Positions 34,999-42,225 are shown, counted from the stretch's first letter. The stretch: 64,000 bases of DNA from Rhizobiaceae bacterium (GCA_905339215.1 CAJPFN010000014.1:124001-188000), one strand, 5' to 3'. Made by a program: numbers and translations. Notes: generated by a model not told the origin, from the sequence alone.

Positions 34999-35221
34999 GA
35001 GGAAGACCTGGAGGTGGAGCTGACGTGTGAGGGGGGGGTGTCGCGCAGGGGCGAAAAGGAGCGCTCGCTAAACCATCGTCCCGGCGCGGATGCAAGGGGC
35101 GCGAAACGACTTCTTCGTTGCGCTTGCCTCGAGGCCCGGTCGCGACCGATGGCATCTACTTTGCAGAATAGGTCGGGATTTCTGCTAGGATGACAAGTCG
35201 CTGGTCTTCTGGGGCAGGCAA

Positions 35222-36784
35222 GTGCGGACCGCCGTTACGCGATATGCAAGGAGCGGAGAGGCAAGGATTGCCTATCAGGTGGTCGGCCACGGCGCGCTCG
35301 ACCTCGTCCTCATGCCGGGTTTCCCGTCGAACCTCGAGATCCTGTGGGAAGACCCCGAGTACCGCCGCCTCGTCAAGCGGTTGTCTGCGTTTTGCCGGCT
35401 GATCCTGTTCGAGCCTCGCGGATCGGGGCTCAGTGACGGCGTCGACCCACGCGCGTTGCCTGATCCTCGGACGAAACTGGATGACATCCTCGCCGTCATG
35501 GACGCCGTCGGCTGCGGCCGGGCGGCGTTTCTCGGCGCGTCGGACGGTGCAGCGCAGGCCCTGTCGTTCGCCGCGACCCATCCCGAGCGGACGCGGGCGC
35601 TGGTCTTGCACGGCGGCTATGCCTGTCTTCTGGACGCGACGACGGATGCCAAACGGCTCCGCGCCAGCGTCGAAGCGGCCGAAACCTCGTGGGGAACGGG
35701 GGCCAGCCTCGCGCGGCTCGCGCCTGGCCGGGTCGACGACCGGACTTTCGCCGAATGGTGGGCACGCCTGGAGCGCCTGTCGGCAAGCCCGACGGCTGCC
35801 GTCACCCAGGCGCGGATGAGCGCCGCGATCGACGTGCGGCACCTGCTGCCGGCCGTCGCAGCGCCCACGCTACTGCTGCACCGGACCGATGATGCGCATG
35901 TCAGGGTCGAGGCCAGCCGGCAGATCGCGCGCACGCTCAAGCATGCGAGGCTGGTGGAACTGCCGGGTCGCGACCATCCGGTCTGGATCGGCGATGTCGA
36001 CAGCGTCGCGGATCTGGTCGAGGAGTTCCTGACGGGCGAGCGGTCCGTGGCCCAGCGGGATCGTGTCCTGGCGGTACTATTGGTGGCGCGCGTGATCGGC
36101 ATGTCCGGCGGTCTTGCCGCAGCCGTCGCGAGCGGGCATCTCCAGGAGCGCATGGAGCTGTTGCACGAAGCGATGCCCAGGATCGTGGCGCGGCATGGCG
36201 GATACGGCCGCTGGTCGGGCAAGGACCGGATCGATGCGCGTTTCAACGGCGCAGCCCGCGCGGCGAGCTGCGCGGTGGCGCTGCGGGAAACCGCGGCCTC
36301 GCTCGGACTGGCGATCGCACAGGGCATCCACGTCGGCGAGATCGACATGGCGCTCGAGCCGCTGTCGGGCGAAGCGCTGGACATCGCCGACAGGATCGCT
36401 GCCTCGACCCGTCATGCCGAGATCCTGTTGTCCCGGCTGGCGAGCGAACTCGTAACCGGATCGGGATTGCAGTTCCTTGACCGCGGCAATGTGGCGGTCG
36501 ACGGCCAGCGCGAACCGCTGCCCGTCGTCGCGCTGGCGAGCGAACGGCATCTCGAGCCGCTGGGCCGTAACAAGGTCCGCCCGGCGGATCTCGGCATCCT
36601 CAGCCCGCGCGAGCGCGAGGTCCTCGGACTCGTCGCGGACGGTCTCAGCAACCCGCACATCGCGGTGCAACTCGGCCTCAGCGAACACACGGTGAAGCGG
36701 CATGTCGCCAACATCCTGCTCAAGCTCGAAATGCCGACGCGCGCCGCCGCCGCCGGACTGGTGGCGCGAAGGGCCGCGCAGTAA
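35222..36784 (+). CDS. alpha/beta-hydrolase / degenerate class III cyclase / LuxR regulator fusion
   Basis: A 520-residue three-part protein. Residues 1-270 are an alpha/beta-hydrolase with nucleophile elbow GASDG (Ser107), acidic HRTDDAH (Asp223/224) and His252 in GRDHP, so the triad looks intact. Residues 280-440 follow the class III nucleotide-cyclase layout (RVLAVLLVARVIG, GGYGRWSGKD, ARFNGAARAASCAVALRE, IAQGIHVGEIDM, LDIADRIAASTRHAEILLSR, GLQFLDRGNVAVDG), but the two metal-binding Asp positions are lost. Residues 455-520 are a LuxR helix-turn-helix (LSPREREVLGLVADGLSN, EHTVKRHVANILLKL). The GTG start fits the family N-terminus RYARSGEARIAYQVVG. It probably senses or processes a ligand and controls the genes after it (inference). 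Confidence 0.8.
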   Translation: MRTAVTRYARSGEARIAYQVVGHGALDLVLMPGFPSNLEILWEDPEYRRLVKRLSAFCRLILFEPRGSGLSDGVDPRALPDPRTKLDDILAVMDAVGCGRAAFLGASDGAAQALSFAATHPERTRALVLHGGYACLLDATTDAKRLRASVEAAETSWGTGASLARLAPGRVDDRTFAEWWARLERLSASPTAAVTQARMSAAIDVRHLLPAVAAPTLLLHRTDDAHVRVEASRQIARTLKHARLVELPGRDHPVWIGDVDSVADLVEEFLTGERSVAQRDRVLAVLLVARVIGMSGGLAAAVASGHLQERMELLHEAMPRIVARHGGYGRWSGKDRIDARFNGAARAASCAVALRETAASLGLAIAQGIHVGEIDMALEPLSGEALDIADRIAASTRHAEILLSRLASELVTGSGLQFLDRGNVAVDGQREPLPVVALASERHLEPLGRNKVRPADLGILSPREREVLGLVADGLSNPHIAVQLGLSEHTVKRHVANILLKLEMPTRAAAAGLVARRAAQ

Positions 36785-36935
36785 GCCCGCTGGCCCGATC
36801 GGGCCATTGCCGGCATGGCGCTTTCGGTGGAAGCGAGATCGAAGGCAATACGCTAAGTTGGTTCCAGAAGTCGGCGCCCTCCGAACCGTCATAGCGACAC
36901 GGCGGGGGGCATGGTTCCAGGGACAGGAGGACGCC

Positions 36936-37298
36936 ATGCTTGCCAGGACAAATCCCGTGACCGGTGCTGCGATCAAGCGTGCCATCGAGGCGCGCGACGG
37001 CCGGGAGCTTGCATCGTTCTACGCGGACCATGCGGTCACCCGGATCGTCGACCGCAACAACCCGCCGAGCAAGCCGAGGGAGATCAAGGGACGCGGCGCG
37101 ATCTCGACGTTCTGGGACGACATCTGCAGCCGTACCATGACGCACCGCGTCGATGTGACGATCGCCGACGGCGAGCAGATGGCCTTCACCCAGGCCTGCA
37201 CCTATCCGGATGGCGCGAAGGTCTTTTGCATCGCGTTGCTCAAGCTGGAGGGTGGGTTGATCGTCGATCAGACGGTCGTCCAGGCCTGGGACGAATAG
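36936..37298 (+). CDS. NTF2-like/SnoaL-fold protein
   Basis: A 120-residue protein with the cone-shaped NTF2-like pattern: an N-terminal helix AIKRAIEARDGRELASFYAD, HAVTRIVDRNNPP, GRGAISTFWDDICSR and strands DVTIADGEQMAFTQACTYPD and IALLKLEGGLIVDQTVVQAWDE. Such folds serve as isomerases, dehydratases or ligand carriers. GGAGG precedes ATG 36936. It follows the fusion regulator after 150 bp and precedes the cupin gene, the likely shared function being small-molecule handling; the substrate is unknown. Confidence 0.75.
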   Translation: MLARTNPVTGAAIKRAIEARDGRELASFYADHAVTRIVDRNNPPSKPREIKGRGAISTFWDDICSRTMTHRVDVTIADGEQMAFTQACTYPDGAKVFCIALLKLEGGLIVDQTVVQAWDE

Positions 37299-37426
37299 TC
37301 CCCGAAAATCAAGAACTTCCGGCAGTCCACCGGGATGATCCGGGCGCCGCGAGGCAACCCGGAGACGGCAGCGGCGCGCCCGTGCGGGACAGGCGCACGT
37401 CAACCTCAACAGGAAAGGATCGAACC

Positions 37427-37813
37427 ATGCTTGTCGAAAACGCGAAGATGGCGGAGCTGAAAAATTTCGGGAAGCCCGACGAGGTGCGCGAGTTTCCCAA
37501 GGGCCGCCTGGAACTCATCAAGGTCGGCGGGGCCACGATCGGCCGCGGCGTGTTCGAGCCGGGCTGGCGCTGGGCAACGTCCGTGCAGCCACTCGCCAAG
37601 ACGAAAAGCTGCGAGGCGCCGCATTTCCAGTATCACGTGGCGGGCATTCTACGGATCAAGATGGACGACGGTTCCGAGTTCGACTGCAAGCCGGGCGACG
37701 TCTCGTTGCTGCCGAGCGGGCATGACGCGTGGACGGTCGGCGACGAGCCGGCAGTGGTCGTCGATTTCCAGGGCATGATCGACTACGCGACCGCCGGCCA
37801 TACACATACCTGA
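37427..37813 (+). CDS. cupin-domain protein
   Basis: A 128-residue single-domain cupin: VGGATIGRGVFEPGWRWATSV, then SCEAPHFQYHVAGILRIKMDDGSEFD (in pieces) as cupin motif 1 and CKPGDVSLLPSGHDAWTVGDEP as motif 2, with His residues positioned to bind a metal. AAAGGA precedes ATG 37427. It sits 128 bp after the NTF2-like gene. Cupins range from dioxygenases to sensors, so activity is undetermined. Confidence 0.8.
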   Translation: MLVENAKMAELKNFGKPDEVREFPKGRLELIKVGGATIGRGVFEPGWRWATSVQPLAKTKSCEAPHFQYHVAGILRIKMDDGSEFDCKPGDVSLLPSGHDAWTVGDEPAVVVDFQGMIDYATAGHTHT

Positions 37814-37906
37814 GCGCGCCGCGGCGGCGAGAATCCTGCGGCACCGACGGTCTCCTTCCTGCCGGTGCCGCACGTTCCAGATAGACATCGATGCGGAGAG
37901 CAGATC

Positions 37907-38503
37907 ATGACGACGCTTTTTCACGAGGGGAATCGCCGGCTGCAGGACCAGTTCGAAAGCCGCGGGATTGCCGATCGGCTGGAGAGCTTCGCGCGGACGG
38001 AATTCTCGGCTGACGACCGGGCCTTCATCGAGAGCATGCCCTATTGCTTCCTGGCGACCGCGGACGCCGAAGGCCGGCCGGACTGCTCCTTCAAGGGCGG
38101 TCTGCCGGGCTTCGTGCGCGTCACCGGCCCGAGCGAACTGGCATTCCCCGACTATGACGGCAACGGCATGTTCAAGAGCCTGGGCAACGTCCTCGTCAAC
38201 CCCGGCGTCGGCCTGCTGTTCATTGCCATGCACGGCAGGCCGCGGCGCCTGCGCGTCAACGGGGCAGCAACGGTGAGCCGCGACGATCCGCTTCTCGCCG
38301 AAACGGTAGGCGCGCAGCTCATCGTGCGCGTCGCGGTGCGCGCGATCTTCCCGAACTGTCCACGCTACGTGCCGTCGATGGAGTTGCTGGAGCCGTCGAT
38401 CTACGCGCCAACGCCGGGCGTCGCACCGCCCGAACCGGCATGGAAGGACTTCCCCGCGTTCAAGGACGTCGTCCACCCCCGCCAGCCGACGTTCAAGGGG
38501 TAG
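37907..38503 (+). CDS. pyridoxamine-5'-phosphate-oxidase-like FMN-binding protein
   Basis: A 198-residue protein with a split-barrel PNPOx-like fold: DDRAFIESMPYCFLATADAE then GRPDCSFKGGLPGFVRVTGP, AFPDYDGNGMFKSLGNVL and VGLLFIAMHGRPRRLRVNGAA. This is the subgroup annotated as pyridoxamine 5'-phosphate oxidase family, often reducing F420- or FMN-type substrates. GGAGAG precedes ATG 37907; the frame opens 14 codons earlier without a ribosome site. It is last in the module and is followed by a terminator at 38637. Confidence 0.82.
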   Translation: MTTLFHEGNRRLQDQFESRGIADRLESFARTEFSADDRAFIESMPYCFLATADAEGRPDCSFKGGLPGFVRVTGPSELAFPDYDGNGMFKSLGNVLVNPGVGLLFIAMHGRPRRLRVNGAATVSRDDPLLAETVGAQLIVRVAVRAIFPNCPRYVPSMELLEPSIYAPTPGVAPPEPAWKDFPAFKDVVHPRQPTFKG

Positions 38504-38636
38504 GGCGCCGAGGGGCTGAAAGGCGCCCGCAAGTCAACCCTGACCGCCACTCCGCCGTCCGGGATAGACCCGTCCGGCATGCATTGCATCAAGGCCGCCG
38601 AATCCTTCGGGGAAACAACTCGTTAACGCCGGTTTC

Positions 38637-38673
38637 GCGGCGGCGAAAAAAATCCGCCCGGCCGCATTTTTTT
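38637..38673 (+). terminator. intrinsic terminator after the PNPOx-like gene
   Basis: A stem formed by GCGGC-GGCG and CGCC-CG-GCCGC (a 2-base bulge) around an A-rich loop is followed by ATTTTTTT (T run 38667-38673). It is oriented to stop plus-strand transcripts from the preceding module and lies directly before the ornithine decarboxylase promoter. Confidence 0.7.
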
Positions 38674-38674
38674 G

Positions 38675-38703
38675 TTGATTGTGACACCCCCCATCCATAT
38701 ATC
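38675..38703 (+). promoter_or_regulatory. promoter of the ornithine decarboxylase leader
   Basis: TTGATT (38675-38680) and TATATC (38698-38703) are spaced by exactly 17 bases and start right after the terminator. Both hexamers match sigma-70-type consensus at four of six positions. Transcription would begin near 38710, giving a leader of about 430 bases. Confidence 0.55.
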
Positions 38704-38709
38704 CGCGCT

Positions 38710-39138
38710 TGCCCAAAGTCGCACGTGCCTGTGGGCGTCCCCCGACCTCGGAATGGCGAGGAATCGGGACGGTACCCGGGGAGTAACGAACCCGGTCGGA
38801 CAAGCGGCCAGCCGCATGTTCGAGGACGCCTTGAAGCAACGACGGTGCGGGCCTTTCTGGTGTCTGCCGGTTGTCCAAAGACCGGGGTTACTGAAGAGGC
38901 ACACCTTCATTGCCGGCAGTGCGGTAGGGTTCTCCCTCCAAGCCAAGGCAGACAAAGCGAGCTAGAGCCGCAGGGCTTCCGCTCATCGCCGCGTGATTCG
39001 CGTTCATGGTTCCGGGGTCTCCACCGGCTGGTTCCATGGAAGGCGGTCGCGCCTTTGTCCACCATCGTCTCGCGCGGCCGACGCCCGCGACGCGAAAGCC
39101 TTGTTGCGCGCCGAAGAACGGCGCGACTGGAGACCCCC
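38710..39138 (+). ncRNA. probable speF-type RNA leader of ornithine decarboxylase
   Basis: A long untranslated leader precedes a group III ornithine decarboxylase gene in an alphaproteobacterium. The speF RNA motif was described from exactly this position in these bacteria (comparative work that also found SAM-II, serC, suhB and ybhL motifs). The leader is GC-rich, has short complementary segments and no convincing protein gene. I did not verify the motif consensus, so the call rests on context and size. It may regulate decarboxylase expression in response to polyamine or ornithine levels (inference). Confidence 0.55.
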
Positions 39139-40272
39139 ATGGCCACGCAGCGCATCCTCGACTTCCTCGCCACCCGACGCCCGAACGGCCCCTGCCTCGT
39201 CGTCGACCTCGACGTCGTGCGCGACAATTTCCGCGCCTTCGAGAAGGCCCTGCCGGACTCGAAGATCTACTATGCCGTGAAGGCCAATCCGGCGCCCGAG
39301 ATCCTGCGCCTGCTCGCTTCGATGGGCTCGTCCTTCGACACCGCCTCGGTCGCCGAGATCGAGATGGCGATGGACGCCGGCGCGCCGGCCGAACGCATCT
39401 CCTTCGGCAACACGATCAAGAAGGAGCGCGACATCCAGCGCGCCTACGAACTCGGCATCCGCCTGTTCGCCGTCGACTGCGTCGAGGAGGTCGAGAAGAT
39501 CGCCCGCGTGGCGCCCGGCGCCCGCGTGTTCTGCCGCGTGCTGACCGACGGCGAGGGTGCGGAATGGCCGCTGTCGCGCAAGTTCGGCTGCGTGCCGGCG
39601 ATGGCCGTCGACGTGCTGCGCCGCGCGAAGGCGCTCGGCCTCGACGCCTACGGCGTGTCGTTCCACGTCGGCTCGCAGCAGTGCGACCTGACCGCCTGGG
39701 ACCGCGCGCTGGGCGATGCCCGCCGCGTCTTCGCCACGCTGGCCGAGGAAGGCATCGTGCTGCGCATGGTCAATATGGGCGGCGGCTTCCCGACCCGCTA
39801 CCTGAAGGATGTGCCGGCGGCGCAGGCCTACGGCCAGGCGATCTTCGAGGCGCTGTCGAAGCATTTCGGCAACCAGATCCCGGAGACCATCATCGAACCG
39901 GGCCGCGGCATGGTCGGTAATGCGGGCGTCATCAAGTCTGAGGTCGTGCTCATCTCGAAGAAGGCCGACAACGACAATGTGCGCTGGGTCTATCTCGACA
40001 TCGGCAAGTTCGGCGGCCTCGCCGAGACGATGGACGAGGCGATCCGCTACCCGATCGTGACCGCTCATGACGGTGGGGAGGTCGCGCCCTGCGTGCTCGC
40101 CGGCCCGACCTGCGATTCGGCCGACGTCATGTACGAGAAGACGCCGTACCCGCTGCCTCTGTCGCTGACCATCGGCGACGAGGTGCTGATCGAGGGCACG
40201 GGCGCCTACACGACGACCTATGCGTCGGTGGCGTTCAACGGCTTCGAGCCGCTCCGCGCCTACGTCATCTGA
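39139..40272 (+). CDS. speF: ornithine (lysine) decarboxylase, PLP group IV/type III fold
   Basis: A 377-residue alanine-racemase-fold decarboxylase making putrescine from ornithine. The PLP lysine is in IYYAVKANPAPEILRLL, followed by SFDTASVAEIEMAM, ISFGNTIKKERDI, VSFHVGSQ, MVNMGGGFP, ETIIEPGRGMVG and the active-site Cys/Asp in AGPTCDSADVMYE. Length matches rhizobial ornithine/lysine decarboxylases (377). ATG 39139 starts the conserved N-terminus MATQRILDFLATRRP. Putrescine is the precursor for homospermidine made by the hss product (9704-11149). Some homologues also accept lysine. Confidence 0.92.
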   Translation: MATQRILDFLATRRPNGPCLVVDLDVVRDNFRAFEKALPDSKIYYAVKANPAPEILRLLASMGSSFDTASVAEIEMAMDAGAPAERISFGNTIKKERDIQRAYELGIRLFAVDCVEEVEKIARVAPGARVFCRVLTDGEGAEWPLSRKFGCVPAMAVDVLRRAKALGLDAYGVSFHVGSQQCDLTAWDRALGDARRVFATLAEEGIVLRMVNMGGGFPTRYLKDVPAAQAYGQAIFEALSKHFGNQIPETIIEPGRGMVGNAGVIKSEVVLISKKADNDNVRWVYLDIGKFGGLAETMDEAIRYPIVTAHDGGEVAPCVLAGPTCDSADVMYEKTPYPLPLSLTIGDEVLIEGTGAYTTTYASVAFNGFEPLRAYVI

Positions 40273-40278
40273 GAATAA

Positions 40279-40298
40279 CCCTCCCCCGGCGGGGAGGG
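40279..40298 (+). terminator. terminator-like palindrome after ornithine decarboxylase
   Basis: Perfect 8-bp arms CCCTCCCC/GGGGAGGG around CGGC lie seven bases after the stop codon, with a weak T run (TTTT) a few bases on. It may end the decarboxylase transcript. Its C-run/G-run design also resembles dispersed short palindromic repeats common in Mesorhizobium-type genomes. Confidence 0.5.
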
Positions 40299-40362
40299 CC
40301 TCACCCTTTTCTGCAACCCGTTGTTTTTGGGTGCGTTGAAGCGCACGCCTGAGGACAATGCC

Positions 40363-40956
40363 GTGAACACAGTGCCTGCCATCGATCCCACCGCCGCCTT
40401 CACCATCGAGGCCGAGACGCCGCGCGACGTCGCCGGGCGCGACGCTCTGCTCGACCGCGCCATGGGTCCGCGCTGGCGGCGCAAGTCGTCGGAGAAGCTG
40501 CGCCGCGGCCGCCTGCCGGCGGAAGGCCTCGCCTTCGTCGCGCGCGATGCGGACGGCCGCGTCGTGGGAACGGTGCGGCTGTGGGACGTGATGGTAGAGC
40601 GCGAAATCTCCCCCAGGAGGGGGGAGATCGGCAATTGCCGCGCCTTGCTCCTCGGCCCGCTCGCGGTCGACCCGGCGATGAAATCCGCCGGCATCGGCTC
40701 GGCGCTGATGCGCCATGCAATCGCGGAGGCGGCGCGGCGCGGCCATGGCGCAGTTCTCCTCGTCGGCGACGCACCGTACTACGCCCGCTTCGGCTTCTCC
40801 GCTGGGAAGACCGGCGCGCTCGCCATGCCCGGCCCCTACGAGAAGCACCGTATCCTCGCGCTGGAACTCGACGCCGGTGCGCTCGACGGCGCGCGCGGCG
40901 TGCTCAAGGCCGCTGGGCGAAAGGCCGAGGCGGCGCGTCTGGCGCGCGCCGCCTGA
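40363..40956 (+). CDS. GNAT-family N-acetyltransferase with palindromic-repeat insertion
   Basis: A 197-residue acetyltransferase: FTIEAETPRDVAGRDALLDRAMG, LAFVARDADGRVVGTVRLWDV (in pieces), the acetyl-CoA core LLLGPLAVDPAMKSAGIGSALM and GHGAVLLVGDAPYYARFGFS, typical of the YhbS-like group. Between strand VGTVRLWDV and LLLGPLAVD there are about ten extra residues (EREISPRRGEIG) coded by a palindrome, probably a surface loop. GTG 40363 has GAGGA at good spacing; a TTG at 40321 is possible. The acceptor is unknown. Confidence 0.82.
   Translation: MNTVPAIDPTAAFTIEAETPRDVAGRDALLDRAMGPRWRRKSSEKLRRGRLPAEGLAFVARDADGRVVGTVRLWDVMVEREISPRRGEIGNCRALLLGPLAVDPAMKSAGIGSALMRHAIAEAARRGHGAVLLVGDAPYYARFGFSAGKTGALAMPGPYEKHRILALELDAGALDGARGVLKAAGRKAEAARLARAA
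40606..40640. repeat. composite palindromic element inside the GNAT gene
   Basis: Arms ATCTCCCCC and GGGGGAGAT (9 bp each, loop AGGAG) at 40606-40628 are followed at once by CGGCAATTGCCG (40629-40640), a perfect 12-bp palindrome. The pattern matches the short C-run/G-run palindromic repeats scattered between genes in Mesorhizobium relatives (from memory). Here it lies in frame within a coding region and adds about ten residues. Confidence 0.6.
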
Positions 40957-40979
40957 AACCTCCGACAACCGGACGGGAG

Positions 40980-41003
40980 GCCCCGGTCCAAGGCAGCCGG
41001 GGC
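40980..41003 (+). terminator. hairpin after the GNAT gene
   Basis: A perfect 7-bp stem GCCCCGG/CCGGGGC with a 10-base loop lies 23 bases after the GNAT stop, followed by TTGTCAT. The weak T content makes it a modest terminator candidate. Confidence 0.45.
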
Positions 41004-41021
41004 TTGTCATCAGCATTTTCA

Positions 41022-41055
41022 TGTGCATTTATATAAACGGTTATATAAGTGCACA
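41022..41055. promoter_or_regulatory. 34-bp near-perfect palindrome, MarR operator overlapping promoter
   Basis: Left arm TGTGCATTTATATAA and right arm TTATATAAGTGCACA are complementary over 15 bp with one mismatch, around ACGG. The element is AT-rich in a GC-rich genome and ends 11 bases before ATG 41067 of the MarR gene, so it probably contains the -10 region and the operator for autoregulation. Confidence 0.72.
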
Positions 41056-41066
41056 CGGGAACTGCG

Positions 41067-41561
41067 ATGGTTGAAGACGTGGTTCGGGCGTTGGGCTATC
41101 TCTGCCTCGGCACGCGGCTGAAGCGGATCGGCGAGCGCCTGCAGGCGGACACGCAGAAGATCGTCGATACCTTCGACGGCCCGGTGCAGCCGGCGCTCTA
41201 TCCTCCGCTCGCGGCGATCGACCGGCTCGGGCCGCTCGGCATCGGGGAACTCGCCGAGGCGCTCGGCATCACCCAGCCGGGCGCGACGCGATCGGTATCC
41301 GAGTTGACGAAAATGGGCCTTGTCGCGGCGGAGCAGCCGCCGGACGACCAGCGGCGGCGGGTCATCACGCTGACCGCGGCCGGCCGCGCGGTCGTGGAAG
41401 AGGGCAAGACCGTGATCTGGCCACGCATCGAGGCGGCCGTCGCCGAACTCTGCCGCGATCTTCCCGGCGCGCTCCTCGACCAGTTGGCCGCGATCGAGGA
41501 CCGCCTTGCCGAGCGCCCGCTCAACCGCCGCGCCGAGGATCTCGATGACACGCGTTCTTGA
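41067..41561 (+). CDS. MarR-family transcriptional regulator
   Basis: A 164-residue winged-helix regulator: LAAIDRLGPLGIGELAEALG, then ITQPGATRSVSELTKMGLVA and the wing EQPPDDQRRRVITLTAAGRA. ATG 41067 is chosen; GTG 41049 would start inside the palindrome. Its last 17 bases overlap the start of the following GNAT gene, so the two are co-translated. It is likely an autorepressor acting at the palindrome just upstream (inference). Confidence 0.87.
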   Translation: MVEDVVRALGYLCLGTRLKRIGERLQADTQKIVDTFDGPVQPALYPPLAAIDRLGPLGIGELAEALGITQPGATRSVSELTKMGLVAAEQPPDDQRRRVITLTAAGRAVVEEGKTVIWPRIEAAVAELCRDLPGALLDQLAAIEDRLAERPLNRRAEDLDDTRS

Positions 41562-42225
41562 TAGGCCGATCTGGACCGCGCTGAACTCGCGCCACGCCGG
41601 GCTTGCCGAGGGCGGTCCGCTGGCGAAGCGCTATCCGGCCGCCGTCTCCGCCTTCGCCGCAACGGGCGACGAGAGCCCCGAAAGCCTCGCCGCGCTCGGA
41701 ACACTCGCAGGCCCCGGCGAAACCCTGATCGTCGTCCAGGCGGATCCGATCCTGCTGCCGGAAGGCTTCGAGGCGACGCTGCGCGCGACGCTCGTGCAGA
41801 TGGTCGCGGAAGGGCCGGCGCAATCGGTGGCCGACGAGCGCATCGTCCGGCTCGGCCCGGAGGACGCGCAGGACATGCTCGACCTCGCGACGCTGACCAA
41901 GCCGGGTCCGTTCACGCTGAGGGCGCAGGACTTCGGTCCGTTCTGGGGTATCCGTGCCGGCGGCCGCCTGGTCGCCATGGCCGGCCAGCGGCTCGGGCAG
42001 GTGGGCTTCCGCGAGTTGAGTGGGGTGTGCACGCATCCCGACGTGCGCGGGCAGGGGCTCGGGCGGCTGATGTCGCTCTACGGTATGGAACGCATCCGCG
42101 AAGCCGGTGACGTGCCCTATCTCCACGCCTACGCGACGAACGCCGCCGCGATCGGCCTCTACGAATCGATTGGCTTCCGCCTGCGCGCGACGATGAACAT
42201 GGCAGTCATGCGCAAGGCTTCCTGA
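41545..42225 (+). CDS. GNAT-family N-acetyltransferase in a MarR operon
   Basis: A 226-residue protein with an N-terminal part (RPIWTALNSRHAGLAEGGPL, FAATGDESPESLAAL) and a C-terminal FR47-like acetyltransferase domain (RLGPEDAQDMLDLATLTKPG, LSGVCTHPDVRGQGLGRLMS, NAAAIGLYESIGFRLRATMN). The acetyl-CoA loop VRGQGLGRL is intact. Its start overlaps the MarR gene. The pairing mirrors, as two genes, the MarR-GNAT fusion at 24892. The acceptor is unknown; detoxification by acetylation is plausible. Confidence 0.85.
   Translation: MTRVLDRPIWTALNSRHAGLAEGGPLAKRYPAAVSAFAATGDESPESLAALGTLAGPGETLIVVQADPILLPEGFEATLRATLVQMVAEGPAQSVADERIVRLGPEDAQDMLDLATLTKPGPFTLRAQDFGPFWGIRAGGRLVAMAGQRLGQVGFRELSGVCTHPDVRGQGLGRLMSLYGMERIREAGDVPYLHAYATNAAAIGLYESIGFRLRATMNMAVMRKAS

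Larger units (their letters stand above)
38504..39138 (+). other. 635-bp gene-free region: terminator, promoter and long leader
   Basis: No supported protein gene lies here. From left to right it holds about 130 bp without clear features, the terminator at 38637-38673, the promoter at 38675-38703 and an untranslated leader of about 430 bases leading to the ornithine decarboxylase start at 39139. Confidence 0.75.

Noticed and set aside
33499-35193. Plus-strand open frame (564 codons) opposite the ABC-F gene
   Set aside because: Antisense shadow: no motif, composition dominated by Leu, Ala, Asp, His and Arg, and complete overlap with two clear ATPase domains.
36792-36805. GGCCCGATCGGGCC palindrome after the fusion regulator considered as terminator or operator
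   Set aside because: It is a 14-bp self-complementary GC-rich string without loop or T run, easily arising by chance in this base composition.
39004-41028. Minus-strand open frame (674 codons) opposite ornithine decarboxylase and GNAT
   Set aside because: It spans two good genes and the leader on the other strand and encodes an Arg/His/Gly-rich string without a domain.
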